Shown: in pieces, positions 19,007 to 28,285 of the stretch
Layout of the letters: the number at the start of each line of letters is the position of its first letter
Position numbering within the stretch: the first letter of the stretch is position 1
NCBI GenBank assembly: GCA_024642335.1
Contig: JAHEBH010000003.1
Span: 42,372-106,371, forward strand
Direction: 5' to 3'
DNA length: 64,000 bases
Origin: Erythrobacter sp.
Lineage (GTDB): Bacteria; Pseudomonadota; Alphaproteobacteria; Sphingomonadales; Sphingomonadaceae
Position numbers and translations under genes: made by a program
The notes under the pieces: generated by a model
The model's input: the letters and a program-made list of their open reading frames with translations, nothing else
What the model was told of the DNA's origin: nothing
Databases searched by the model: none

Positions 19007-21210
19007 ACGCGGCTTCATCGGACCGCCGCTGGCTCTTCACCATTGCCATATTGACCGGCAGTTTCCTGCTGTTCCTGGTGCAGCCGATGGTGGCGCGCAT
19101 GGCCCTGCCGCAACTGGGCGGTGCGCCCAATGTCTGGAACAGCGCCATGCTGGTCTATCAGGCGCTGCTGCTGGCCGGATATGCCTATGCCCATGCAATC
19201 GGCCGCTTTCCCGTGGCACGGCAAGTGGCGATTCACATCGCCGTGCTGCTGCTGGCCGCTTTCTCTCTGCCCATCGCGCTTGCCGATATCGCCGCACCCG
19301 CGCCGGGGATGGAGGCGGTCTGGGTTCCCTGGCTTTTCCTGCTGACCGTTGGCCCCGCATTTTTTGCCGTTTCCGCGCAGGCCCCGTTGATCCAGCGCTG
19401 GTATGCCGCGCATCCCGGGGCGGGAAATCCCTATCCGCTCTATGCCGCGTCGAACCTCGGCAGTTTCGCCGGACTGCTGACCTATCCGTTGCTGCTTGAG
19501 CCGAGCCTGCCCACCAGCATGCAAAGTGCAATGTGGGCGGCGGGCTATGCCCTGCTGGTTGTGCTGGTTGTGGCGGCGGCGCTGTCCCGCTTCACCACTG
19601 CATCGGCAAGTGTCGATGCCAGCGCGCAAGAGGAGGCCGCAGAGCCACTTGGCTGGCGGCGCATCGCCATGTGGCTGGCGTTCTCCGCCATTCCCTCGGG
19701 GCTGATGCTCTCGACCACCACCTATCTCACCACCGATATCATGGCGATGCCGCTGCTCTGGGTGATCCCGCTCGGCATCTACCTGCTCAGCTTTTCGGTC
19801 GCTTTCTCGGACAAGGGGCGCGTTGCGGCACTCATCGTGATGATCGCGCCGGTGATACTGCTGGTCGATGGGGCGGTGGCGATGTTCACGGCGGGCAGGG
19901 CGGATTTCGTCGCCGCCGTCGCCTCGCTCGTGCTGATGTTCGTGATCGCGGTGGCGTTGCATGCGCGGCTCTATGCAGACAGGCCTGCGGCCTCACGCTT
20001 GACGCAGTTCTACCTCGTCATGTCGGCGGGCGGCGTTCTGGGCGGTCTGTTCGCTGCGCTGCTGGCCCCGGTGCTGTTCGACTGGACCTGGGAGCATCCG
20101 ATCCTGATTCTGGCGGCTGCCGCGCTGGTTCCGCTCGACCATTGGAAACCGTGGCTGGGTCGCCTGATCCCCGATGCGCGCACACAGCGCATGGCGCTTG
20201 CTGTGGTTCTGACGCTGGTCTTTGTCGGCGGCAGCTGGATCCAGAAGCTCGGCGTCGAGACCGGCTGGATGGGCCTGGCAGAGCTATTCGCCTTTGCCCT
20301 GATCGTTGCGCTGTCGATCATGCTCGCTGCCAAGCGTTGGTCCTTTGTCCTCGCCATGGCAGCGGTCCTGCTGGCCTTCGGCGGAGTTCGGCAGATCAGC
20401 ACCAGCTTTACCGGCGATCGGGCGCGCAGCTATTTCGGCATCTATTCGGCTGGACCCAACGAGGCGGGCGACATGGTGCTGCTGCACGGAACCACGGTGC
20501 ACGGGCTGCAGCTCAGCGAAGCAGGCAGGCGGCAGGAGCCGACCAGCTATTACGTTCCGCCATCGGGCATCGGCATCGCCATGGCCAAGGCACCCGAATT
20601 GTTCGGCCCCGAGGCGCGGATCGGCATTGTCGGGCTGGGTGTGGGCACGCTCGCCTGTTACCGGCAGGAAGGGCAGGACTGGACCTTCTTCGAGATCGAT
20701 CCGCTGGTCTATGACTTCTCGCAGCGCGGCGTCTTCAGCTTCATGGATGACTGCGCCGGCGATGCGCCCGTTCTGTTCGGCGATGCGCGGCTGGAACTGG
20801 AGGAAATGCCCGGAGATTCATTCGATCTTCTGGCGATCGATGCCTTTTCTTCCGATGCCATCCCGCAGCATCTGCTGACGCGCGAGGCGCTGGAAATCTA
20901 TTTCAACGTCCTGGCCGATGACGGTGTGGCGATGATCCATATCTCCAACCGCTTCGTCGACCTGCGCCCCGTGCTGGCGCGGCTGGCCCGGGATAAGGGC
21001 TATGCCGCTGCGCGCCGCCAGTTCGTGCCGGAGAGCGATTATACCGCCGCCACGCCTTCGATCTGGGTTGCGCTCAGCCGCGATCCGGCACAGATTGAGG
21101 CGCTGACAGCGGGGAGCGAATGGCGCGATCTGGGCGAACCCAAAGGCGGCACCTGGACCGATGAATATGCCTCCATCCTGCCACATCTGATCTGGGCGAA
21201 TTTCCTGTGA
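19003..21210 (+). CDS. fused MFS-like membrane/spermidine synthase-like protein
   Basis: A 735-aa fusion. The first 480 or so residues hold many hydrophobic helices of the fused-MFS/spermidine synthase family. The C-terminal third has a Rossmann methyltransferase-like fold related to spermidine synthase: GIVGLGVGTLACY, FFEIDPLVYDF, DAFSSDAIPQHLLTREAL. No substrate is known for the family, and aminopropyl transfer is unproven. The ATG at 19003 overlaps the upstream stop (ATGA); the earlier in-frame start at 18964 lies inside the GNAT gene and is unlikely. The stop overlaps the carbonic anhydrase start (GTGA). Confidence 0.85.
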
Positions 21211-21791
21211 ACGATCCCCGTTTTCCCGGCGCGACGATCTTGCCCTTCGGGGGCAAATATCCGCAGATCCACGAGAGCGCCTTCGTCGCGCCTGGTGCCT
21301 GCATCATCGGCGATGTCACGATCCATGCCGAGGCGAGCATCTGGTACAATTGCGTGCTGCGCGGCGATATCCACCGGATCGAAGTCGGCGCGCGCAGCAA
21401 TGTGCAGGATGGCAGCGTCTTCCACGTTGAGGGCCCGCGTCCTGATACGGATGGCTTGCCCACGATCATCGGTGAAGACTGCGTGATCGGCCATATGGCG
21501 CTGGTCCACGGCGCTGTGGTTGAAGACCGCGGCTTTGTGGGCATGGGCGCCATCGCGATGGACGACAGCCGTATCGGCGAAGGCGGAATGCTGGCGGCGG
21601 GCGCATTGCTCAGCCCGGGCAAGGCGATACCGGCAGGTGAGATCTGGGTCGGCCGTCCGGCGAAATTCTTCCGCAAGCAGGATGCGGCGCAGATCGAGAA
21701 GGTCCGCTTCCAGAGCGAGCGCTATTGCCGTCTCGCGGAACGGCATCTGGCGCAGTTGCGCGGGCAAAGTGATGGCGCGCCCCAAGGCTGA
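21207..21791 (+). CDS. gamma-carbonic anhydrase family hexapeptide protein
   Basis: A 194-aa left-handed beta-helix protein of the gamma-CA family. Hexapeptide turns include IIGDVTIHAEASIWYNCVLRG, NVQDGSVFHVEG and VIGHMALVHGAVVED; the histidines in VFHVE and IGHMALVHG correspond to the zinc ligands. Active carbonic anhydrases and inactive relatives cannot be separated here. The start is a GTG overlapping the previous stop (GTGA). The last 20 bp overlap the DUF167 gene. Confidence 0.9.
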   Translation: MNDPRFPGATILPFGGKYPQIHESAFVAPGACIIGDVTIHAEASIWYNCVLRGDIHRIEVGARSNVQDGSVFHVEGPRPDTDGLPTIIGEDCVIGHMALVHGAVVEDRGFVGMGAIAMDDSRIGEGGMLAAGALLSPGKAIPAGEIWVGRPAKFFRKQDAAQIEKVRFQSERYCRLAERHLAQLRGQSDGAPQG

Positions 21792-22050
21792 CCTCCCGCC
21801 TGCCGATGCCATCCGCGCCTGTGCCGATGGCGAAGGGCGGCTGGCCCTGCACGTGACGCCCGGTGCCAGGGTGGAAGGAATCACGGTAGTTTCGGGCAAA
21901 GTCACGGTAAAGGTCCGCGCCAAGCCGCAGGATGGCGCTGCCAATGATGCGGTGCTGGCGCTGCTCGCGAGGGCGCTCGGCACCGCGCCGTCGCGCCTAA
22001 CCTTGCTGCGCGGCGCGACATCGCGCGAGAAGCTGGTTCAGCTCGACTGA
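21772..22050 (+). CDS. DUF167 (YggU) family protein
   Basis: A 92-aa DUF167 protein of unknown function. Typical blocks are LHVTPGARVEGITVV, VKVRAKPQDGAANDAVL and LTLLRGATSREKLVQLD. The ATG at 21772 lies inside the end of the carbonic anhydrase gene (20-bp overlap), so translation is probably coupled. It is the last gene of the hemB-led run and converges on the SulP gene with a 2-bp gap. Confidence 0.9.
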   Translation: MARPKADLPPADAIRACADGEGRLALHVTPGARVEGITVVSGKVTVKVRAKPQDGAANDAVLALLARALGTAPSRLTLLRGATSREKLVQLD

Positions 22051-22052
22051 AG

Positions 22053-23315
22053 TCAACGCTCGGGCTCGTCCCACTCGGGCGGCTTGCGGGTCCCTTCGCG
22101 AAGTCGCAATGCCAGGCCGAACGCGACACCTACGCCGATGGCGACGGTCAGGTCGGCCACTACGGTCAGCACCAGCGTGACGATCAGCAGGGCGCGTTCT
22201 TCCGGCGAAGCCTGCCAGTAATGCTTCCACTTGTGCGGTTCGGTCATGTTCCACGCGGTCAGCAGCAGCAAGGCGGCGAGTGCGGGCATGGCCATATATC
22301 CCGCAAGCGGTCCGGCGAGCAGCAGGACGACCAGAATGACCACTGCATGGACGATACCCGCTACCGGAGTTCGCCCGCCAGCTCTGACGTTGGTGGCGGT
22401 GCGCGCGATGGCGCCGGTTGCGGGAAGCCCGCCGAACAGGGCCGAGCCGATATTGGCCCAGCCCTGCGCCATGACCTCGGCATTGGGGCGGTGCTTGCCC
22501 CCCACCATGCTGTCCGCCACCATGGCCGAAAGCAGCGATTCGATGGCCGCAAGGAAAGCAATGACAAAGGCGCTGGGCAGCAGTTCGGTGATGCGTTCCA
22601 GCGTGATCTTTGGAAGCTCCGGTGTCGGCAATCCGCGAGGAAGCTCGCCATAACGCGAAGCGATGCTGTCAGCGTCCAGCCCGAACAGGGCAGCGCCCGC
22701 AGATACCAGCGCCACCGCTATGATCGGCCCGGGCACGCGAGCTGACAGTTTGCGCAGAAGCACGATCGACACGAGCGCAGCGACACCCAGACCCATGGCG
22801 ACTGGATTGAAGGAGTCGTGCGCGGCCCATAGCGCGGCGATCTTTTCGACAAAATCCGCCGGGACATTGGCGACCTCGAGGCCGAAGAAATCCTTCAGCT
22901 GGCTGGCACCGATGATCACGCCGATGCCGATGGTGAAGCCATGGACCACCGATTGCGGCACATAAGCGACAAGGTTGCCGGCGCGCAGGAAGCCAGCCAC
23001 TACCAGCATCATGCCTGCCATCAGCGTGGCCAGCACGAGGCCGTCATATCCGAATTCAACGATGATCGAATAGACGACCACGATGAAGGCCCCGGTCGGC
23101 CCGCCAATCTGGACCTTGCTGCCTCCCAGCGCCGAGATCAGCAGTCCGCCAACTATCGCCGTGATCAGGCCGACGGCAGGCGGTGCTCCCGAGGCGATGG
23201 CGATGGCAATGCTGAGCGGGATCGCGACCATGGCGACAGTCACGCCTGCGAGAGCATCCGCAGTGAATTGCGGAAACGAATAATCCTGCAGTGCGGTCAG
23301 CAATTTGGGTTTCAT
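22053..23315 (-). CDS. SulP family anion transporter lacking the STAS domain
   Basis: A 420-aa inner-membrane SulP (SLC26-like) transporter. The core motifs are present: DALAGVTVAMVAIPLSIAIAIASGAPPAVGLITAI, GPTGAF, PQSVVHGFTIGIGV, GLPATGAIARTATN. Bacterial SulP proteins are usually 480-600 aa with a C-terminal STAS domain; this one ends in a short charged tail (RLREGTRKPPEWDEPER) straight after the last helix. The substrate (sulfate, bicarbonate, dicarboxylate) cannot be assigned. No separate STAS gene adjoins it. Confidence 0.88.
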   Translation of the reverse strand: MKPKLLTALQDYSFPQFTADALAGVTVAMVAIPLSIAIAIASGAPPAVGLITAIVGGLLISALGGSKVQIGGPTGAFIVVVYSIIVEFGYDGLVLATLMAGMMLVVAGFLRAGNLVAYVPQSVVHGFTIGIGVIIGASQLKDFFGLEVANVPADFVEKIAALWAAHDSFNPVAMGLGVAALVSIVLLRKLSARVPGPIIAVALVSAGAALFGLDADSIASRYGELPRGLPTPELPKITLERITELLPSAFVIAFLAAIESLLSAMVADSMVGGKHRPNAEVMAQGWANIGSALFGGLPATGAIARTATNVRAGGRTPVAGIVHAVVILVVLLLAGPLAGYMAMPALAALLLLTAWNMTEPHKWKHYWQASPEERALLIVTLVLTVVADLTVAIGVGVAFGLALRLREGTRKPPEWDEPER

Positions 23316-23401
23316 TGCGTGACGCTCAGGTCCTGATTGCTTGTGCCGGAAGCGATTCTTGCAGGTTTGGGAAAATTCGAACGAACCTCCCGGGAATTGG
23401 C

Positions 23402-23426
23402 GCCCCTCCCTGTTGACGGGAGGGGC
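23402..23426 (-). terminator. hairpin after clpA, probable terminator
   Basis: A perfect 9-bp stem (GCCCCTCCC/GGGAGGGGC) with a 7-nt loop lies 5 bp after the clpA stop. No T-run follows, so termination might be Rho-assisted, or the hairpin may protect the mRNA end. Confidence 0.5.
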
Positions 23427-23431
23427 CTGGC

Positions 23432-25783
23432 TTAATCTTCACCCTTCTTCTGTGCTTCGGGCTTTTTCTTCGCGGCAGGCTTTTTCGCCGATTTCTTCGC
23501 CTTGGCCTTGGGCGCTGCCGCTGTGAGTTCGAAGACGAGCCTGTCGTCCTTCAGGCTCACGTGCACTTCGCCGCCCTGGGCCAGCTTGCCGAACAGCAGT
23601 TCTTCGGCCAGCGGCTGCTTGACCTTTTCCTGCAACAGGCGCGCCATCGGGCGGGCGCCCATCATCTTGTCGTAACCGCGCTTGGCCAGCCATTCGCGCG
23701 CATCGCCATCGAACTGGATATGCACGTTCTGTTCGGCCAGCTGCAGTTCCAGCTGCAGGATGAACTTGTCGACCACGCGGCTGACCGTTTCGGTGCCAAG
23801 ATAATCGAACGGGACGATGGCATCGAGGCGGTTGCGGAATTCGGGGGTGAACATCTTCTTCACCGCCTCTTCCTGCGCCTCGGTCTTGGTGCCCGCGCCA
23901 AAACCGATACCCTGCTTGGCCATGTCGGAAGCGCCGGCATTGGTCGTCATGATCAGCACGACATTGCGGAAATCCACCGTCTTGCCGTGATGGTCGGTCA
24001 GGCGGCCATTATCCATCACCTGCAGCAATATGTTGAACAGGTCGGGATGCGCCTTCTCGATTTCGTCGAGCAGCAGCACGCAATGCGGGTGCTGGTCGAT
24101 GGCATCGGTCAGCAAACCGCCCTGGTCATAGCCGACATAGCCCGGAGGCGCGCCGATCAGGCGCGAGACGCTGTGGCGCTCCATATATTCGGACATGTCG
24201 AAGCGCTTGAGCTCGATCCCCATGATCGAGGCGAGCTGGCGCGCCACTTCCGTCTTGCCGACGCCGGTGGGGCCGGAGAAGAGGAAGCTGCCGATCGGCT
24301 TGTCCGCATCGCGCAGGCCCGCACGCGACAGCTTCATCGCGGTGGCAAGCTTCCCGATTGCCGCATCCTGGCCGAATACGACCCGCTTCAGGTCCTTCTC
24401 GAGGCTGGCGAGCGCGGCCTTGTCGTCCTTGCTGACGGATTTCGGGGGGATGCGCGCCATGGTGGCGATCACCTTCTCGATATCCTTGGTGGTGATGGTC
24501 TTCTTGCGGCGGCTGGGCGGCACCAGCATCTGCATCGCGCCGACCTCGTCGATCACGTCGATCGCCTTGTCGGGCAATTTGCGATCATTGATGTAGCGCG
24601 CGCTCATTTCCACCGCCGTCTTGATCGCATCGGGCGTGTAACGGACCTTGTGGTGCTCCTCGAAGGCCGTGCGCAGGCCCCTGAGGATCTTGATCGTATC
24701 CTCGATCGTCGGTTCGTTCACGTCGATCTTCTGGAACCGGCGCAGCAGGGCGCGGTCCTTCTCGAAGTGGTTGCGGAATTCCTTGTAGGTGGTCGAACCG
24801 ATGCAGCGGATCGCGCCGTTGGAAAGCGCGGGCTTGAGCAGGTTGGACGCATCCATCGCCCCGCCGCTGGTCGCGCCTGCACCGATCACCGTGTGGATTT
24901 CATCAATAAAAAGAACGGCGTCGGGCATCTTCTCGAGTTCGTTGACGACCTGCTTGAGCCGTTCCTCGAAATCGCCGCGATAGCGTGTGCCGGCCAGCAG
25001 CGCGCCCATGTCGAGCGAGTAGATCACCGCATCCTGCAGCACTTCGGGCACATCGCCTTCGACGATCTTGCGCGCCAGGCCCTCGGCAATCGCCGTCTTG
25101 CCCACCCCCGGATCGCCGACATAGAGCGGGTTGTTCTTCGAACGGCGGCAGAGGATCTGGATCGTGCGGTCAACTTCCGGCCCGCGGCCGATCAGCGGAT
25201 CGACCTTCCCGTCCAGAGCCTTCTGGTTGAGGTTGACGCAGAACTGGTCGAGCGCGGATTCCTTTTTGGCCTTTTCGGGCTTGTCTTCGGTCCGCGCCTC
25301 GCTGTCTTCAGCCCCTGCGGGCGGGCGGGTCTCCACCTGGCGGCCACCCTTGCCGATGCCGTGGCTGATGAAGCTGACCGCATCGAGTCGGCTCATGTCC
25401 TGCTGCTGCAGGAAATAGACCGCATAGGAATCGCGTTCGGAAAACAGCGCAACCAGTACATTGGCGCCGGTCACCGTATCCTTGCCGCTCGACTGCACAT
25501 GCAGGATGGCGCGCTGGATCACGCGCTGGAACCCTGCCGTGGGCTGCGGATCGGCATCATCCTCTGTCTTGAGCGACTGATATTCCTGGTCGAGATACTG
25601 TTGCACCACCTGGCGCAATTCGCCCAGGTCGACACCGCAGGCGGTCATCACTTCTGCCGCATCCTCATCATCGATCAGGGCAAGCAGAAGGTGTTCCAGC
25701 GTCGCATATTCGTGGCTGCGATCCGTCGCGTGCTGGAGCGCGGTGTGGAGAGTCTTCTCTAGGTTTTGCGCAAAGCTAGGCAT
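23432..25783 (-). CDS. clpA: ATP-dependent Clp protease ATP-binding subunit ClpA
   Basis: A 783-aa ClpA, the unfoldase partner of ClpP. It has an N-terminal double Clp repeat (about 1-145), a charged linker, AAA module 1 (GDPGVGKTAIAEGLARKI) and AAA module 2 (SGPTGVGKTEVARQLASI). The ClpP-docking loop is QGIGFGAG, an IGF version of the IGL loop. The end is a low-complexity Lys/Ala/Pro tail of about 30 residues not found in E. coli ClpA. The adaptor gene clpS, often just upstream of clpA, is absent from this window. Genes before it: DUF1192 on the same strand, 189 bp upstream. Confidence 0.97.
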   Translation of the reverse strand: MPSFAQNLEKTLHTALQHATDRSHEYATLEHLLLALIDDEDAAEVMTACGVDLGELRQVVQQYLDQEYQSLKTEDDADPQPTAGFQRVIQRAILHVQSSGKDTVTGANVLVALFSERDSYAVYFLQQQDMSRLDAVSFISHGIGKGGRQVETRPPAGAEDSEARTEDKPEKAKKESALDQFCVNLNQKALDGKVDPLIGRGPEVDRTIQILCRRSKNNPLYVGDPGVGKTAIAEGLARKIVEGDVPEVLQDAVIYSLDMGALLAGTRYRGDFEERLKQVVNELEKMPDAVLFIDEIHTVIGAGATSGGAMDASNLLKPALSNGAIRCIGSTTYKEFRNHFEKDRALLRRFQKIDVNEPTIEDTIKILRGLRTAFEEHHKVRYTPDAIKTAVEMSARYINDRKLPDKAIDVIDEVGAMQMLVPPSRRKKTITTKDIEKVIATMARIPPKSVSKDDKAALASLEKDLKRVVFGQDAAIGKLATAMKLSRAGLRDADKPIGSFLFSGPTGVGKTEVARQLASIMGIELKRFDMSEYMERHSVSRLIGAPPGYVGYDQGGLLTDAIDQHPHCVLLLDEIEKAHPDLFNILLQVMDNGRLTDHHGKTVDFRNVVLIMTTNAGASDMAKQGIGFGAGTKTEAQEEAVKKMFTPEFRNRLDAIVPFDYLGTETVSRVVDKFILQLELQLAEQNVHIQFDGDAREWLAKRGYDKMMGARPMARLLQEKVKQPLAEELLFGKLAQGGEVHVSLKDDRLVFELTAAAPKAKAKKSAKKPAAKKKPEAQKKGED

Positions 25784-25972
25784 GTGTTCCTGTCCGTTGG
25801 ACCGATCATATGGTCCGAATGGTTTCTATTGTGCGAACGCCGCCCCTCGCCCTGTGCGTTATGCGCTCGGTGGAAATCTGTGGCCAGGTATTTGCCGGCT
25901 CTTGTGCGTATATCATCGATATGGTGTGCCGAAGCACGATTGCGAGAGTTCGGGAGGGCCCTGCCGGCCGCA

Positions 25973-26179
25973 TCAGTCAGATTCTCGCGGTCTGAACAGC
26001 GCATCGGCCAGCTTTCGGTGGTCCGCCGCCTTGGCGTGATGCGCCTTTACCCGTGCGATTTCCGCTTCCAGCAACCGGATGCGCTCCATCAGCTCGTCCT
26101 GCGAATAGGTATCGAGCGCTTCCTTGGCCAATTGGCTCGCCGCATCGCTGCGGATCCGGGGAAGATTGTCTTCATCCAT
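25973..26179 (-). CDS. DUF1192 family small coiled-coil protein
   Basis: A 68-aa DUF1192 protein, restricted mainly to alphaproteobacteria and of unknown function. The conserved stretch is DELMERIRLLEAEIARVKAHHAKA, a short coiled coil. The start MDEDNLPRIRS is normal for the family. It diverges from the quinone oxidoreductase gene, a pairing that recurs in related genomes as I recall. The 189 bp between it and clpA hold no supportable gene. Confidence 0.85.
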   Translation of the reverse strand: MDEDNLPRIRSDAASQLAKEALDTYSQDELMERIRLLEAEIARVKAHHAKAADHRKLADALFRPRESD

Positions 26180-26283
26180 GATGCCCGAACATCGCCAGCG
26201 TCCCGCTTGCTGTCAATGGTTTGCGCATCTAGGGGTGTGGAGGATGTGACGGCCCGATGCGAGGCCCGATCGGGGGGAGTGCG

Positions 26284-27297
26284 GTGACAGAAATTCCGGC
26301 AAGAATGGCGGCTATCGGGATTTCCGCTCCCGGCGGGCCGGAAGTGCTGCAATTGCAGGAAGTTGCGGTTCCTCGGCCGGGGCCGGGCCAGGTTCTTATC
26401 GCGGTCAGCCACGCCGGGGTGAATCGTCCCGATTGCCTGCAGCGGCAGGGCGTCTATCCGCCGCCGCCAGGCGCTTCTCAGCTGCCGGGCCTCGAAGTTG
26501 CAGGCGAAGTGGTGGCGCTGGGTGAGGGGGTGCTGCCCGAACTGCTGGGCCAGCCGGTCTGTGCGCTGGTCAATGGCGGGGGCTATGCGCAATATTGCCT
26601 GGCCATGGTGGGCCATTGCCTGCCGGTGCCGGAAGGGCCTTCAATGGCAGAGGCCGCGGCCATGCCCGAGACGCTGTTCACCGTATGGCACAATGTCTTC
26701 CAGCGCGGGGCGATCCGCGATGGCGAGGCGCTGCTCGTTCACGGCGGGACGAGCGGGATTGGCAGCATGGCGATCAAGCTGGCCAAGCTGTTCGGGATCA
26801 CCGTGATCGCCACTTGCGGCAGCGACGCAAAATGCGCACAGGCGCGGGGGCTTGGTGCCGACCTCGCGGTCAATTACCGCTCGCAGGATTTCGGAGAGAA
26901 GGTTCGCGCCTTCACCGATGGGCGCGGGGCCGACGTGATCCTCGATGTGGTTGCGGGCGAATACACACAGCGCAACCTTGATTGCCTTGCGGTCGACGGG
27001 CGCCTCGTTACCATCGCCACGCTTGGCGGGACCAGGGCGGAGATCAATGTGGTGAAACTGATGGTGCGGCGCCAGACGCTGACAGGCTCCACGCTGCGGC
27101 CACGAACCGACGCGTTCAAGGCCCTTCTGGCGGACGAGATCGCCCTTGAAGTCTGGCCGCTGGTCGAGAGCGGCGAGCTGCGCCCGCAGATGGACCGCAC
27201 CTATTCGCTGGCCGAGGCCGCCAAAGCGCACAGGCGCATGGAAGCGGGCGAACATTTCGGAAAAATGGTTTTACAGATCGGAGATTGCGCATCGTGA
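26284..27297 (+). CDS. NAD(P)H-quinone oxidoreductase, zinc-independent MDR/PIG3 type
   Basis: A 337-aa medium-chain dehydrogenase/reductase of the quinone oxidoreductase type (TP53I3/zeta-crystallin-like). Motifs: SHAGVNRPDCLQRQGVYPPPPGASQLPGLEVAGEV, cofactor loop LVHGGTSGIGSMAIKLAK, then ADVILDVVAGEY. The structural zinc cysteines are absent. I chose the GTG at 26284, with GGGGGAG close upstream; an ATG at 26257 is in frame. The substrate is unknown. It overlaps the next gene by 4 bp (GTGA), so the two are likely one transcript. Confidence 0.87.
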   Translation: MTEIPARMAAIGISAPGGPEVLQLQEVAVPRPGPGQVLIAVSHAGVNRPDCLQRQGVYPPPPGASQLPGLEVAGEVVALGEGVLPELLGQPVCALVNGGGYAQYCLAMVGHCLPVPEGPSMAEAAAMPETLFTVWHNVFQRGAIRDGEALLVHGGTSGIGSMAIKLAKLFGITVIATCGSDAKCAQARGLGADLAVNYRSQDFGEKVRAFTDGRGADVILDVVAGEYTQRNLDCLAVDGRLVTIATLGGTRAEINVVKLMVRRQTLTGSTLRPRTDAFKALLADEIALEVWPLVESGELRPQMDRTYSLAEAAKAHRRMEAGEHFGKMVLQIGDCAS

Positions 27298-28190
27298 CCC
27301 ACCACCACTGGACCCGCGAGGAACTCTATGCCCGCGCTGACGCCTATCTCGATGCGCTGGTCGACAAGGACCCGTCGCAGCTCGACTTTGCGGACAATGC
27401 CATCTTCACGGAGAACAACGTCCAGCTGCGCGTTGGTGACGGATTGTGGAACACCATCTCCGCCCGCCGCGACAATTACGATCTCAAATGCGCCGATTGT
27501 GCGCACGGGCAGGTCAGCTGGTTCGGTATTGTCGAGGAATATGGCCACCCGGCGATCATGGGCCTGCGTCTTGCCTTTGATGGCGATTTGATCAGCGAGG
27601 TCGAGACCACCGTCTGCCGCGAAATGGAATTCGGCCCCTTCCCCAGCATCGAAGGTTATGAGGCGCCGCGTGCCCTGATGCTCGCCGATGTGCCGGAAGA
27701 ACAGCGCGTTTCGCGCGAGGAAATGATCGCCATTGCCAATGGCTATTTCGAGACGCTCGAACTCAATGACGGCACGCTGCACACCGAATTCACCGATGAT
27801 TGCGACCGTATCGAGAACGGCTTGCAGACCACCAATGTCGAGATCGAAGGCTACCCCATCGCCCGCATGGGCACGGCGGACCAGTTCCGGTTGGGGCAAT
27901 ATATCTATGATGATCGCCTGCGCGATCGGCGCTTCCCGCTGGTGGATGAAGAGAAGGGCATCGTCTGCGCCGCCGGCTTCATCGACCATGCAGGCAAGGT
28001 GATGGACATCACATGGACAGATGGCAGCACGCACAAGTCGATCTTCCACTTCCCGCACAGCTTCGTGCTGCTCGAACTGTTCAAGATCGTCGATGGCAAG
28101 ATTGCCGGTGTCGAGGCAGTCTTCGTTACCGTGCCCTACAACATGGTTTCGCCGTGGATCGGGCGGCAGGCCTATGTGATCGACGGGTAG
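27294..28190 (+). CDS. NTF2/SnoaL-like tandem-domain protein, function unknown
   Basis: A 298-aa protein with two SnoaL/NTF2-like modules: residues 1-130 (HHHWTREELYARADAYLDALV, FTENNVQLRVGDGLW) and 145-260 (SREEMIAIANGYFETLELNDG). The C-terminal motif ELFKIVDGKIAGVEAVFVTVPYNMVSPW is conserved in unnamed homologues of sphingomonads and actinobacteria, as I recall. Such folds host isomerases, hydratases or ligand binding; no reaction can be assigned. The GTG at 27294 overlaps the previous stop; TTG at 27285 is an alternative. The 95-bp gap after it carries the Pho-box array of the next operon. Confidence 0.7.
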   Translation: MTHHHWTREELYARADAYLDALVDKDPSQLDFADNAIFTENNVQLRVGDGLWNTISARRDNYDLKCADCAHGQVSWFGIVEEYGHPAIMGLRLAFDGDLISEVETTVCREMEFGPFPSIEGYEAPRALMLADVPEEQRVSREEMIAIANGYFETLELNDGTLHTEFTDDCDRIENGLQTTNVEIEGYPIARMGTADQFRLGQYIYDDRLRDRRFPLVDEEKGIVCAAGFIDHAGKVMDITWTDGSTHKSIFHFPHSFVLLELFKIVDGKIAGVEAVFVTVPYNMVSPWIGRQAYVIDG

Positions 28191-28215
28191 TCCGGCGCGC
28201 CTTCAAACCGTCACA

Positions 28216-28259
28216 CTGTCCGCATTCTGACGCGAAACTGTGAGTCCCCTGTCATAATC
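28216..28259 (+). promoter_or_regulatory. putative PhoB box array (four 11-bp repeats) before plcP-agt
   Basis: Four segments start exactly 11 bp apart at 28216, 28227, 28238 and 28249: CTGTCCGCATT, CTGACGCGAAA, CTGTGAGTCCC, CTGTCATAATC. All begin CTG, and the last contains the full PhoB half-site CTGTCAT. The 11-bp period is the known spacing of tandem PhoB half-sites. CATAAT at 28253-28258 could be the -10 box. The downstream genes are a typical phosphate-starvation pair. Confidence 0.72.
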
Positions 28260-28285
28260 GCCGCTTAGGGATCCTCAGCCAGACC

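Noticed and set aside
23561..25762. 733-codon open frame on the plus strand opposite clpA
   Set aside because: Antisense to a well-conserved ClpA; composition is His/Asp/Arg-rich as expected from the complement of GC-rich codons. No family resemblance.
25799..25816. GGACC-N8-GGTCC inverted repeat before clpA
   Set aside because: Arms of only 5 bp; too short to separate from chance in GC-rich DNA.
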